From Apostichopus japonicus (lineage: Eukaryota; Echinodermata; Holothuroidea; Aspidochirotida; Stichopodidae): a DNA stretch of 64,000 bases. The notes under the pieces are model-generated. The model ran no database searches. It saw nothing but the letters and a program-made list of their open reading frames with translations, and was not told where the DNA came from. The stretch lies in assembly GCF_037975245.1 (NCBI RefSeq), contig NC_092567.1, positions 4,348,214 through 4,412,213 of the forward strand. Direction: 5' to 3'. Positions 33,315 to 46,963 of this stretch are shown in pieces; the first letter of the stretch is position 1; every line of letters begins with the position of its first letter. The position numbers were made by a program, and so were the translations under genes.

Positions 33315-34687
33315 TCTCTCAATGTTCTCCTCTTTCTTACACAGCGATCTGAATTCCGCTTTCTCTGAATGTCTCAAAGGATAACGTTATATCTTTACAA
33401 ACTGAAACTACTAGAATCGCGTATCCCTTCACTCATTACTGTATGTTTACATGCAGTGACGGCTGTCTCGAAATGAGTTTTAGAAAATACAATTAGACTG
33501 ATTTTGTCCCATATACTTAAATCTTTGTAAACTATTATGAGTATTCTCTATTAGTGTATAAGGATACAGTATTTTAGTTTATAGCTGGAGTACCAGTTTT
33601 TCATATTTTGTACGAAGTATATCTTATCTCAGACAGTTCTGTTTTGAAAAGATATTACATCACACATTTAGATAAAGAAATAACAGGGATGAAATGAAGA
33701 AAACTGTTTGCCATTGAGGACCTGAAGTTGTTCTATTTAACGTTATAATTACGGTGTCCAATTATCTAATATTTTAATATCTAATTAATAATTGATTGAC
33801 AGTGGTAGGAGATATTAAAGAAAAGTACTCCCAATTATATAAGTCTTTCTTAAAAGATTATATTCCACCTCTTTGAGTGTGAAAAGGACACCGCGTAAGT
33901 AACCTATCCTTCAACAATCGAGCAGTATGTACATACTTTCATTATGTTATCTTGTTAGTACATATAGTAGATAAATATACATAAATAGTCACTATGTGAT
34001 GATGAAGAATCCTCTTTTCTTCAATGTTAGCAAAAATTTATACAACCCTGATTTAAAAAAAAAAAAATAGCATGTGTGTCTCGTTTCTGCAAGCCAGTAT
34101 TATGCCTTTGTATATACTTGGAGAGAATATCTTGAATAATAAAACAAATTTATGGTTGGGTAATAAGGGACACACGGGGTGACATTCAGATAGAAAAGGC
34201 AAAAATAATAAAAGAAATTTGACCAACGTTTGGTAGCAGGAGCAAGAAGATGTCTTGAAATCTCAGTTGTTTTTTAGTTATTTTCTGTTCATCACAATCT
34301 AATTATATTGCTATAAGCAATTCACTGTATTTCACCTATTAATGCTATCACAATATTGATTTTGTATTTACTGGTAAACTAATACAGAGGGTAGCTTAGC
34401 TCAAATAAGCTGACCAGAATGCATTATGAGCAAAAGCTGAAAGCACGGTGCCAATATCTTACCTGCCATTGACCAGTCTGTAGATTCAGGCGGCGATCAA
34501 TACTCGACGAGTTCCAAACTGATGAATAAAATGAAAGAAACTGATAGTAGATTTAACTGCAATTTCTTTTTATTTGGTCTGGAATGAAATCAAAAACATT
34601 TTATTCACTGGATTTATGGTGGCTCTCGGTGATAACTTCATATTAGCTGAGTAATCAATCTAGTTGATTTCTTAATTTTGATCTTAT
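33315..34687. other. No gene seen
   Basis: AT-rich, no supported feature. Confidence 0.35.
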
Positions 34688-34880
34688 CAGTTTACTATCA
34701 TTATCATCCCAGTAATAGAGCTGATCAGTTTACAATCCTTATATCTCTGTAAGATTACCGATCAGTTTACTATCATTATCATCTCGGATTTATACCTAAT
34801 CAGTTTAAAACCATTATCCTCTTAGTTATATAACCAATCAGGTTAGAATTGTCATCATCTCATTAATATATCTGACCAAT
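34688..34880. repeat. 38-bp degenerate tandem array, 5 copies
   Basis: The word (a)tcagtttac or a variant starts at 34688, 34726, 34763, 34801 and 34839, each followed by '(t)atcattatcat' type sequence. Units are about 75-85% alike, indicating an old array. Confidence 0.75.
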
Positions 34881-34997
34881 TATACAATTAGCCTAAATGA
34901 AAACATATGCTCCCATTCAAACAGAAACAAGTCTTGGACTAAATTGAGAAACCAAATAATAGTCGAGTATAAGAATAAACAAAGCATTTTCATCACC

Positions 34998-35842
34998 CAG
35001 TGACGTAACCAGGAATTTGAAAGGGGGGGGGGGAGCACTTTTTGTGATTGATATGGGGGAGGGGTTAAAGGGGAGGGGGACACCCCTTTTGAGATATTTT
35101 TGAACAATTGAAGGTCCTTAGATGCAATCTGGTGCAATGTTTTGCCAGTTTCATCATTATCATATGACATCATATTATCAGCAGACTTTGTTTCCTGTTT
35201 GAATTCTTTTACTTGTTCTTTTACATAATGTATCAGAAAGACAAACATAGTGCTCTTTTACAATGTTTCCAGTAGGATGATTCTTGTTTATTGTCCAATG
35301 TCTGGACTTTAATACATTTGTCGAACTTAACTGATGGACAATATAAACTTTCATATTTCGTAAGACAGCCAGATGTGCAGTGGCCTAAAAACAAATATCG
35401 TTATCGCAGTGTATTAATTATTTATAGGAAGTGCGTATTTCGTCCGATTGCTAGCTTAGCTTCATAACATGCTGTTCGTGCAACAACTTAGGACGAATCA
35501 TAGAAAGGATGAGAACGAACGTTGTCGACGTCGTTGTGCATACGGTTCGTGACATTCCATCGAATGCGGTTAGGTAGGCAATATGTATTTTATTACGCAG
35601 TGGCCAACTGTGGGCTTGTAATAGGCTATAGGCTAAATTTAGCTAATTGCATCTGCTAAACTTAGTAAGTAGTTGAGTCAGTAGGCCTGAATGTTACTAC
35701 GATTATAATCGAGTTAACGGAGCTGACGAGTATTCAAGATCCAAAGAGCACTGACAAAGTACAACAGTTTTTAAACATGTTTTTCGACACTGAAAGGGGG
35801 GAGCAGTCGTTCCCCCTGCCCCCCCTCCTGGCTACGTCCCTG
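34998..35842. mobile_element. hAT-like non-autonomous element, 845 bp
   Basis: The left end CAGTGACGTAACCAGGA and the reverse complement of the right end, CAGGGACGTAGCCAGGA, form the terminal inverted repeat, each followed inward by a G tract. Flanking octamers TCATCACC (34990-34997) and TCATAACC (35843-35850) match at 7 of 8, consistent with an aged hAT target duplication. The interior is mostly unique sequence without a transposase frame; open frames across it are short. Confidence 0.82.
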
Positions 35843-37559
35843 TCATAACCACGTAACCAGTCTCCATGTAAGAGGATCTAAGAGCATCCCAGTTCGGTAA
35901 AGAGAGGTAATTTTGGTTTTACACTCAGGGTTCTTTTGTTTAATGTTCTTCAAACTTTATTAAGAATAAATCATAGGTGTAGGAACACGGTGCATGTGAC
36001 AGCTGATACCTCGCTTTGTAAAGTGGATAGGAATGAGGAGGGTGGGAGTGGGGTTGGAAAACGTTATGAGAGTAGAAAATGAAGTCCAAATATCGACGGT
36101 TTAGAATATTCTAAATAATGCACAAACTGACAATGACTTCGACTACATCTTCTATGAATCTCTCTCTAAGCTGTTATCACGAGATAATTTAGTAGATGTT
36201 AAACACACATCTGTCTAAAGTAGAAAACATTTCATGGATCGAGGCAAACGTGTTGTTTACATTGACTACTTCTGTCTTTGAGATTGATCAATGATGACAT
36301 CATCAGCAGTGACGTCACTCAACCATTAACAATGGGAATCTCGATGTGTCCTTAAAACACAGAACAAAGAACGAGGGTACAATGTGTACGAGTCCGAGAA
36401 ATAATGTTGAGGGGCGGAGATAGAGAGATTTGCATGTATTGACATTTCTATCAATTAATTTTAAATCATCATTTAAGGTAGAATCCTAGTATAGATGTGT
36501 TATTGTACAGAGAAACTAAACATTTGATTGCTCGTGATGTTGGTAAAGCTACCCGGTTATCAAGATATTCAGCTTTATTTTACAACACATTAGTGACGTC
36601 ATCAAAGATCATGAAAACCAATAATTTAAATATTGATAAAAGAAAAAGACTAAATGTATTTGGAATTACTTTATTGAGTTAAATTACGGAGCTACAAGAC
36701 TGGACAAATCATCGTCATAATCACCAGATCCCTTTTCCGATGTCCTGAGAGTATGTCAGTTATATAAACGAAGGTTTATATGTCTTGTTTCCAGCCACTT
36801 TCTTATTTTTTTTTTCCAACTGTATTCATACCAAATACATCAATATCTCTACTTGTACTTTACGTAGGAGGAAAGTATGTATAATCTAGCATTGTGTTAT
36901 TATGACATAATTATAACATTGAACAATAACACTGTCCAAACTTCTAAGAAGATTCAAGAAGCCTACGTTAAAGTCTAATATCGACAGAAGTGTTGATGGA
37001 TACAAAAAAAACGTACACTTGCATGTAAACAAATATGAATGAAGATATCATATCAATATAAATCATGATTTCTATTGCAGTTTGTCTTTCAGAACATCAA
37101 TAAGGCCGTGAAAAAACTGCAACACGAACTAAACAGAAATATCAGCAGCAATTGTATACGATAACAATACTTGTTGTATTGAAATAGAACGGACCATTGT
37201 AGCATCTCTTTGTTTCTGTTTGTTTACATTTTCTGATTCCGGGATTTAAATGCGAGCATAGACTATTGCAGCCGATCTTACAAAGATATCATAGCTGCAG
37301 GGCGCACTCTATTAAATAATCGGCCGTTTCACCGGTTCAAATTTACCCACCTGCTATAACTAACTGCACGTCCCTAGTTTTTCGGTTATGATTCAGTAAC
37401 AATACTAGTAACGATATGACACATGTGCTCATTTCCATTAAACTCAAGAAACACGTATATAATGTGAAGAACCACGATAATTTCTTTTTCATCAAAGACT
37501 ACCATAGCCTGCAGCATAGTTGCATCCATTATAAGTTACTTAATCCAAGCGATGGAAGA
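35843..37559. other. No gene seen; two single CRE palindromes
   Basis: TGACGTCA occurs at 36310 and 36594. A 61-codon plus-strand frame (36497-36682) has a GT-containing gatgttggtaaag but no other support. Confidence 0.35.
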
Positions 37560-37652
37560 AAACTTTTGAGTCGGGTACCCAAATACTCGGGTACCCGACC
37601 GAACATTCGTGTACCCGGATCGAAAACACACAAACGGGTACCCGTTTTCTGA
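37560..37652. repeat. Cluster of GGGTACCC palindromes
   Basis: CGGGTACCCG occurs at about 37593 and 37635 as a complete 10-bp palindrome, with partial forms (gggtaccc, gtacccgg) at about 37574 and 37611, within 90 bp. Possibly the decayed terminus of an element or a binding-site cluster. Confidence 0.55.
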
Positions 37653-38081
37653 GGGGGTATCGCGTAACTACTACGCGAGTGCTTTCATGATTTCATGTTT
37701 TGATTAATCAAGACACGCGAATACGGAAGATTATTTTAATGAGATAACTTTCTGGTAGTGTAGATGGCTGTTTTAATTGCTTAGTATTTCCAGTGTTAGC
37801 CATTCGTAATGGTTCTTTTTCGTGTGTGGATAAAATCACAACACCGAAAACGAAAGTATTATACCGGTGAAAACTACTCAAGATTGAAATCTTCAATCCA
37901 TCGCAACAGTTACTGTGTACGTACAATACTATATTACCTCTTCAAAACATAGCACATACCTTCCAAAACAACTGCTAACAACAGCTAATTGAAAGTTGTA
38001 TACAAGGCTACGGTATTGTGTGTGTCTGTGTGTCAAAAAACGATGTTTAAGGCAAAATGTTCCCATTGAATTAGTGTGGTG
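37653..38081. other. No gene seen
   Basis: AT-rich, no supported feature. Confidence 0.3.
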
Positions 38082-38372
38082 TTAAGCTATAGCATGTGGT
38101 CGAAGATAGCAGTAATAATGAAAGTATTCCATGGATATTTAGTTCCAGCTAACTGCCCTACAACTTTAGAGCATATGCAGATTCCTAGGCTAGATGTCCA
38201 CTTATGCTGGTGGTTGGCTACCATGTAGTCAAAGATAGCGGCAATAATGAAAGTTTACGGTGAATACTTTATTACCAGCTAACTGAGACACAATTTAAGC
38301 GAATAAACAGATGGTTAGGCTAGATTTCAATGTTGACTCTTTGTGATTTTAGGCTACCATGTAGTCGGAGGT
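38082..38372. repeat. 134-bp tandem repeat, about 2.2 copies
   Basis: gcta(c/t)a-type starts followed by catgtagtc or catgtggtc recur at 38085, 38217 and 38351, each continuing with 'aagatagc', 'aataatgaaagt', 'ccagctaactg' and 'taggctagat'. Moderately diverged. Confidence 0.75.
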
Positions 38373-41300
38373 TTGTGGGGATTTTACGAACATAGTACAT
38401 AGTACATGGAACATAGTTTGACGAGTGCACCTGTCTTTGTTGTCACCAAGCAGCTAACTCTGGTAGTCCATAGCAAGTGTCTTCCTCTCATAGTTATAGC
38501 TAATTGCTATATTTTTTTCATTCATTTATAAATAGAAGGAAAGACTGGTAAGGAAATTTACGGAATGTTAAGATGGATTATAGACGGGATAAAAAAACTA
38601 AAATAATCGCGACTTTATACTAAACGTTTATTCCATATGCGATCGTTTAGCGATTAATCGCTACACGGTCACAGCCGTAATGTATGTTTAATTTAAGTTA
38701 AGAGCTGAAATTTATTACGGGGAAATCACGTCTTGGCAACTTTTGACATGCGGGATTTGAAATGAAATTGTGGGATTCGCGCAATCCCGCGGCTTATGCG
38801 AAACCTGGATCGTAGTAAAAGAAACAGTCGCAGATATTTTTATGCAAGGTGTTTCTTTTTTTTCATGTCAATTTGCATTATTATTTATTACACATCAAAA
38901 GATGATAATTCAGTTGTTCATAACAACAGGAGTATCGCTTGAAAACGTATATTTCGCAGATGTAATGTAAAGGTGCGTAGAGATCTGCCATTTATTTACA
39001 TTTTGCATTGTGTTTGACTAAGTGACGATAACATTACAGTAAGACGCACATATACTGCAGCTCCTTAGTCAAATCACCCCACCCCAATCCCCTTTCCCCC
39101 AAATAAAAAAGAGAGATACCATAACAACCAACGAGTAAATAGCACATATTTATACCTCCCCTCCTGCAACAGACCACTCGCCTGTATCCTTTTCTGCTTA
39201 GTAATTCATTCGTTTGGCTTTAACTCACTTAAACGACTACAATAAATCCTATAACGTCTACATTTTTTAGACGTCTGTAGACAAGATGGTGGACCATACA
39301 GTTGAAAACAATTAAAAAAATACATTACAAATCTGTTCTTTTATTTAGGCGTTGACCGATGAATAAAACTACTTGAATTTTATCTGAATCCCTCTCTTAA
39401 CTACTACTTGCAAGATTAGTGGTTACTCTAATATTTAATTTTTCTTTATGACAGTTTAGCATCTCAGCGAAAATCAAACCAAAATATTAAGTTAAAACTT
39501 CGACAGATAACACGCGTTAAATGGAATAAAGTGTACATCGTTACCTCATTAAGTATATAATATCGATGCAACACTGTACCAAATCGATACGCAATATGTA
39601 TATTGATGGCTTGTACATTAAACTAGTACTCATCTACAAAGCATATCGCTTGTTTATGCACATTTCGATTGTATGCAGATTAAAAAGCAGACTAAAAATG
39701 TAAATGATATATTTTTTTCTTTGATAGTTTAATGCTATTAAAGGGTGTGATGCAAAGTTTCCGGAGGCTGCATAAGTTTTAGATAGGGTTATCAGGAAGA
39801 AGCTAACTTCAAAATTTAAGAAAACGTTTCTGAGAGCTCTAGCTGGGTCGAGGGGCTTTCTCTGGAATATATTTCAAGCCCTTGTTGGTTCCACAAGGGG
39901 AAGCCCCCTGAAGTTTTTGAATTTAGTGATATCCCTTGTTCTCTCGTAGCGAGTTTCAAGCACTAAAACACAAATCAGACGTAATAAATAAATTATAGTT
40001 ATCTATAATGTATGCCAAGCAGGCTGGTGTGGTCCGCTGGACTTAAGGGGTAGGGGGTCAGGGGGCGAAGCCTCTGGAAGCTGATTCATTTTATTAGCCA
40101 AATATATCCAAATCTGGGAAAGGTAGACGTAAGGGGAGTAACAGACGGACCAATTCGGTTTCTTTTCTTCGTTTCAGTATTATAACTCTTACTTTCGTAA
40201 GTGTATAAACAAAATAAAATATGGTTTTAAGTTCACATATAGTTCTAAATGCTCTCCCTCATATCATTACCCAAATTTTATTTCTACTATTATTTGTTCA
40301 AGGCAAATCATGCATGGATGTTTATGTTCGCCAACACAAGTAGATTGTACTCTTTTCAAGCGCCGATCAATGGAGTGATGGGGTGTCTCCCCACCACGCC
40401 ACACCACGCATTTCAAACTAAGTTAGAATAGTTAAAACACAATGTTGCGTTTAGACTTAGATATTGGACATAAGTCAAGTCATATAAGTCAAACTATGAC
40501 GCAGACTGTATCATTTGAAGTCTAAACTTGCCCTTTTTCTGGGGAACGACCACAGACCCCCTCCCCTCCCTCCTCCATATATATGATGTCGGCTTTGACG
40601 ACCCTCTGTTCCTGTACAAAACTGCAGAACGAGTGTTTTATCTTATCATTGTCGCTGTGTACTTAAGTTGCCCAAAGTGTGTGATACCACTACTTTTTGT
40701 AAAAACATTTAAAGCATCAATTGATGTGATGGCTGCTCACAAAACATCTTATAGTGCAGTGACCTCGAAGGAGCGAAATGAAAGGAACACGACTTATCTC
40801 TTAAATCAACTAAGCTTAGCAATATATCAAGTGTTGTTACATTTCTATTATTCAGTTTGTTGTTTACTATCACAAGACTCTGTTCTGGGTGTCTCCTTCA
40901 TATAAAATGACAATCATGTGTTGCTGATTTATTACTCTCTTGTATGTGAATTAACAACAATCAACAACTCAAAATAAATTCACATAGTTATAGTAAAGCC
41001 TTTAATTAAATGTAAGAAATTTTAAGTGTGTCCATTATGACGTCATTTTGACAATACCTTTCACATTTCTTGATTTCAAGGATGATGGAATGGATCCAAC
41101 CGGAATAGTGTCTGGCATATGGTATCCAACAAACCTATGGAGAGAAGTAGAGTAATCATCGCGTAAGATGTAGAAGACGTAGAGGAATGCCCTCCTAGTC
41201 AGGTCTATTGTTTACTAAATCAATGAAGATAAACAACAAAGTAGACAACAAATAACAAGGTAATTAATCATATCTGGTGATCATTCTGATCAGAATTAAT

Positions 41301-43249
41301 TATAACCACGAGTCTCGTGTTTCAACGATTCCAAGAAAAATAAAGTAGAATGGATATAGGTTTGCCAATAATAATAATGATAGTTGGAACTGCTCTACTG
41401 TATGCAAATTATATGCGGTTGGTAGTAACTGTGAAAAGTATAGCTGTCCACATGATCAGAATTGGCTAACTGTCTGTATTGCTTAAATTATCATTTCATT
41501 TAAAGTTGTTCAAACATGTAGAAATACAACATTGTACACAATAAACTAAGTAAACGGAGCGAATCCTTGTAACAACCGCTTGCCATTTTCCGCCCGGATC
41601 ACGTGATTTTTTCCGTATGTTATTTTCGGTAAATTGATTGATAATATAGATCGTTTTCGTGAACCATTCTCACTTTTAAATGAGAACTAAAATGTCTGAA
41701 ATTGTTAGAGTGCAGTGGTAAGTTATAAAATCTAGAAATAATGAATCTTAAAACTGAAAATTGTTTCTTAATCTCAGAATAGTTTAAGATGCTACAAATT
41801 ACATTTTTCAACATAATTTCGGAATGACAAACCTGCACAATATTGCACTAAAATGGAGGAGATATAGAAGGTAGAGGGATAGGAGGGTCGAGGACATACC
41901 AACATTCTTTACTCGGCGCAACAATTTGTCATCTCGGGTTGAAGTTAAACACAAATTGTTACTGTTATATGATTTACCAACGTTATTTAAGTATTTATTC
42001 AATATCTACCTTCAATAATTTTACCACATTGCACGCATTGTTTTTTGTCATTGATCTAAATCAAATTGTACAAAATTATAACATTTTTGTGGAGTTGATA
42101 ATAATGACCTTAACCATTACACAATCGAATCTTCCTATTCAACTATGTTCTCAATGAAGAGCTGCATGAGTCCAAAATATCCGACCCCCTTCATACCGAG
42201 GAGTTATTAAGACTTCCTGGTCATACTTTGTTAAGACTACATTAATGCCTTCGTCGTTGATTCACAAAAGAAAAGTTTTATTGGAATATGGAGGAACAAA
42301 CACTGAGGGGAAGTGGAGCAAGTGACTTTGAATTTACGCAAGAAACCACTAGACTGTCAAATTATCTGAAACCCTCTCAAAATAAATAATCTGTGCATTC
42401 CTTTCCACAGGTTCAAGTACCGTATTTGAATGTTTTTAGCAACAGTTGTCTTTATACCGGTACTTTTGAACTGCATATTTTATCATTATTATTATTTTGA
42501 AGCCAAACAGCAAATTTTTAGACATGAAGGCACTTGTTACAAACACACAACAACAAGAGGGCACTTGAGTTTATCGAGCATGAAATGAAATTATCTGGAA
42601 TTAACCGGTAACAGATAGTGCATAATATCCAATAAATATGTTAAAGTCTAGCTCAGTATCACCCTACCTTATACTTGAATTGCCCAGTTCTATGTAAAAC
42701 ACTGCTCCGGACAATGTAAAGAAATTATATAGGTTACGTACCTTATATCTAATTAGCATAATTAACGCATAGATACTGCTATTTCTTATGTAAAACTTGT
42801 TCTTACAATCGTTAGTTTTCTGTTTCTATCCATTGACTGGTTTTAACAGGCGCTTTCGAATATTTCATTAATGTTATATATACTGTAAGGGCTATAGCGG
42901 ACATAGCAACTCAATGTACACATGTAGGCAAAATACTGGAAATAATTGTTGAACTAATAATTTATATCGCTACAGCATTGAAAACTATTTATTAAAGGTT
43001 ATATTTTAATAAAAGTGTTCTCCCCGTTTAGACCCCTCCCAACGGACGCAAGTCATATTTGGAGCCCACCCCCACCCCTCCTTTCCAAAGATAACCCGAA
43101 TGCAAAATGCATTGAGATTTCGATGAATTCAATGCACTAGACTTCTGCTTGTAAGTATAACCAGAACAAGCTGTTACAATTCCAATATGGCATGATAACA
43201 CGGGTCAGTCTACTATACGTGACTATACACACCTCCAAAACAATCGGGG
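38373..43249. other. No gene seen; scattered weak signals
   Basis: Mostly AT-rich. 39755-40140 has GC-richer pieces ('aaggggaagccccctg', 'agggggcgaagcctctgg') resembling decayed transposon sequence without recognisable ends. 41571-41630 has an E-box TCACGTGA near gcccggatc and a minus-strand ATGGCAAGC, a possible weak promoter. The 125-codon frame 40528-40905 shows no domain. Confidence 0.3.
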
Positions 43250-43480
43250 TCTTGTACTCGATGTTATGAATCCACACACCAAGTATTACAGGTATCCACG
43301 ATTTCCATCGTTACATATCATGTAAAAGGTTTTTCAGAGTTTGACCTCTGGTGACCTATAGGAGATTTGACCTCACACTCATTTAGGATTCTTGTATTCA
43401 ATATGGCAAATCCATATACCATGTATGAAAAGTATCCATGATTTCTACCATGAGAAATCATGTTGTGAAGTTTTTCAGGC
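43250..43480. repeat. Diverged ~125-bp direct repeat pair
   Basis: 'tcttgta(c/t)tc(g/a)atgt' ... 'aatcca(c/t)a(c/t)acca' ... 'gtatccatgatttc' ... 'gtttttcag' occurs twice (about 43250-43365 and 43392-43480) with 'tttgacctctggtgacc' between. An old tandem or interspersed repeat. Confidence 0.55.
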
Positions 43481-45497
43481 CCGACAATTATTTTTGAAAG
43501 TAATCGCTATTTGGCGACCGTGACTAAAAATCTACTCGCCAAATTTCACTCGCCAGTAGGCCTATGATTGTTGTTCAAGTCTCCAAAGTACAGATCTGCA
43601 ACATCAATACTTTCTATGAACAAAGGTTTGGCAGTTAGGCAGATGCATGGTGCTACGTAATTGCACATTAGAAAGATATGATTCTTTGCAGTATGAAATT
43701 AAAACTTTTTCCAGCAAAAGTAAGTGTTGAACAAAGCAAAACATGACGCAGAATCATAAATATGCAGGTAGGCCTACTGTAGTATCTCAAACAATTAAAA
43801 ATACAACATCTGTAAAATACCTACGAAGATAGCTTAGCTTCTGTTACATTAGGGCTCCTCTATTTTACTATTATATTGCATTCTTATGCCTATAGAGGTA
43901 TATGCGTAGAGCATCCATCTTTCTCTTCATGCGTTCTGAAAGCGTAGACTCGCGATATTTAGACACAATTACTTTACATGTTTTCACTCTATTCGCTACG
44001 ATTTGACGGGAGTAAAACCCCGGATGTGCTACCGACGGAAAAAATAACCCACAGATCTCTACTAACTGTATTTCCAGGAACATAACACCTCTCCTTCGGT
44101 TTCTTTTCTGTTTTATTTTCCTTTCTTTTCCTTTTTACTTGTCGACCATGCATGTTACTATCACAATTTACTGATGTTCAGTTTTAATAAGCATACCACC
44201 ATGATTCATGTAAAACATTGCAAATTATGACGCAATGAATTAATTTCAACGAGTGAATAACTTCTTCTTTTTTTCCTTCTCAGCAACAAAACTAAATGAA
44301 CCGTGGCCATATTTACGACCTGGATATGACCCTGGCAGTTGTATAAGTGTTTATTCTGATTGTTAACTTGTAGGTTCATTCATTGTGTCCCGTGGATCGA
44401 AATCTGTACTTCATTTTGTTAGCGTGTGTTATAACAATAATGTAAACCATTTGGAAGAAAGTCTGAGGGCGATGATGACAGCCATCTAAGCCTTTCTATA
44501 TTCGCTAAAAGCAGTTAAGTTGTAAATTTGAAATCGATTTCTAGTTGTCGTTATCCATTTTACATTTTAAACTTCGATGGAATAATTTAATCCCTTTCGC
44601 CTGTTCTGTGTAGATAAAAAGAACTAGTGCAGTATATAATTCGATATTTAAATAGATAAAAGATCTCATCAAACGAATCTGAGAGGATCTCAAGTGCTTT
44701 GTTTTCTTACTTGTGTTGTTTTTGCTTGTTTATGATTTATGGCTGAGAAATATATTAACTTGGATATTATTACTATATTTCAGATTTGGTAGAAGGCGAC
44801 ATGAACCTTCGAATTACTTCCTCCTTGCTAAACACGAGCAATATTTTATCTCCACCGTTTAATCAACTTCACAGAACAAAACTGTTCTCAATAAAACTAG
44901 GCAATTAAGAACCCACAATGTTTGTAGTCACATATATGTGAGTTATATTAAGGGCTATTCAATTATGTGCTAATAAGACAGACTTCCATATACCAACGAG
45001 AAGTACATAAAGGGAAAAAAACAAAGAAAGGGAAATAAAACAATCCTTCTATCGAATTAGGGAGAGGAGCAAATGAGGGATGAATTAAACAACCAAGGAA
45101 ATCAAGTTTACTCATTTAAAATATATAAACAAAGAATAATAATGAGAACACGTCGTAATATCATGGCATATGACATACAGTATCACTGAATGGCTGTTAG
45201 ATATATACCTATCCCGTATTGAATAAAATGATGCATTATTCCCAGCCACTGCTAGACACGGACTGACCTAATTATCGTCGGTTTCCATGGTTACGTTGTA
45301 TGACAGTTACAACATTCCAGGTGTACACTATACGCGTGTCCTGTTTTTCTATTCATTATCTTTAACCCTGGCTCGTGTCATCTATTGTTATGCTAATTAG
45401 GTATTTATGGGAGTTCACAGGTGTGTCATCTTTACTGTTAACTTATTTTACTTTAGAAATAAATTGTTTGAATCAATCGTCTGTGCAGAAAACTATT
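43481..45497. other. No gene seen
   Basis: AT-rich, no supported feature. Confidence 0.35.
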
Positions 45498-45632
45498 CAG
45501 GGGCGGATCCAGGGGGGGCCCGGGGGGCCCGGGCCCCCCCTTTTTGAAAATCCTGATTTTTTTTTTTTTTTTTTTTTTTTTGATTTTTTGATTTTTTTTA
45601 CCGCGTTCGAGGGAAAGTACCCCATGCGTGAT

Positions 45633-46963
45633 CAGTGGCGTAGCTACGGGGGGCCTGAAATTGCAGACATGAGATCCATATTTTCAGGCTAGGTACATGC
45701 TGCTTAGAATACTCGGGAAGTGCCGTTTCCGGCCATCTGGGGGGTTTGTAAAGCCAACAATTTTCTTGTACGCTCCGCGCCAACCGATGATGGCGCTCCG
45801 CTTAGATAGTCTTACGTTCAGGCACGGCTGGACCAGTCAGACCCCCCCCCCTGTCACAAATCCTGCATCCGCCCTTGATATGTCATTGAATATTCCACAA
45901 AACAACTTTTTATGTCCACGAAACTGTCGAAACATGATTTTCACTACTGGTAGAGATATAAAATATTGGGAATTCTGAATTTCCTGCAAACATGCGGCTG
46001 TGCCTGTTCAATACTCACTACTGTATCGCCTTAAAAAATGATGAGTGGAAATATTTTCTCCAGGACCGTATCGTATCGTGGGTATCGAGTGCGTATGATA
46101 TACGAACGTACGTAGTACGTACGTACGTCTATGATGATATGCACTGTACTGTACTGATAAAAACATAGGTGAATTTCACTCCATGGGAGTGATCACTGAG
46201 CACATTCCGGTATAAGAGTGAATTTCCACTCCATTGGAGTAAATCTTAACTCCTAATAGAGTTATATTCACTCATATTAGGAGTGAGGGTTAACTCCAAT
46301 AGAGTTAAATTTTACTCTTAATTTGAAGTGCGCCGAGTGATCACTCCAATGGAATGAAATCCACTCATTTGTTTTTAGAGTGTTGCTAGATATATGAAGA
46401 AGAAATTTACATACCAATACATGTTATCGGTCATCGATTGGCACAAAAAGCCAGATTCTGATGACAGCTGCCTCAAGAAACCCAATAAATGGCCTAGTAA
46501 GCACCGAGCCATCAATGTGGACCATTACCGAAACATCGATGCGTGTTAGTCTTCCACCCCCTTCCTCTAATGCTATTTAAGTCCACATGTGGGCATATCC
46601 TGCAAATCTACCGGTAGCCCACAGGGGTTTGAGTTGGGAGAAAGGCCTTGACAGCTTGAAACGACAAATGATGCCAACTTCCCTCAAGTTAAAAGTCTGG
46701 CTGAGTTGGCAAGGCCAGTCAGCATGAAAGAGAAAAAACTTTTTTTGCATTTCTGTCACCAAAGTTGCACATCTTTTTGGTTGCTATTTTGCCTCACAGG
46801 TGCCATCTCCTGCGATCTGGGGGGTGCTGAAATCTTAAATTTTCTCTGTACGCTCCGCGCCAACCAAGGTGGCGCTCCGCTTAGATAGTAAACTCCGCCC
46901 CCCACAAGAAAGAACAGCCCCCATGGCCCCCACCCCACTCAAAAAATCCTAGCTACGCCACTG
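45633..46963. mobile_element. Inner hAT-like element, 1331 bp
   Basis: A perfect 14-bp terminal inverted repeat, CAGTGGCGTAGCTA (45633-45646) and TAGCTACGCCACTG (46950-46963), is flanked by TGCGTGAT and TGCGTGTA (six of eight match), an imperfect hAT-length target duplication. It contains two GC-rich modules in the same orientation near its ends (45706-45810, 46797-46889) and a foldback repeat (46153-46383). No transposase frame. Confidence 0.8.
46153..46383. repeat. Foldback repeat rich in ACTCC-N-GGAGT units
   Basis: The outer arms (gtgaatttcactccatgg ... gtgatcac and its imperfect complement near 46330-46370) pair across about 230 bp, and the centre has further nested palindromes (ccattggagt, cctaatagagtt, attaggagtgag). 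This looks like a MITE-type foldback lodged in the inner element. Confidence 0.75.

Noticed and set aside
40528-40905. 125-codon plus-strand frame
   Set aside because: No recognisable motif, begins in a C-rich decayed repeat, and has no splice or promoter support.
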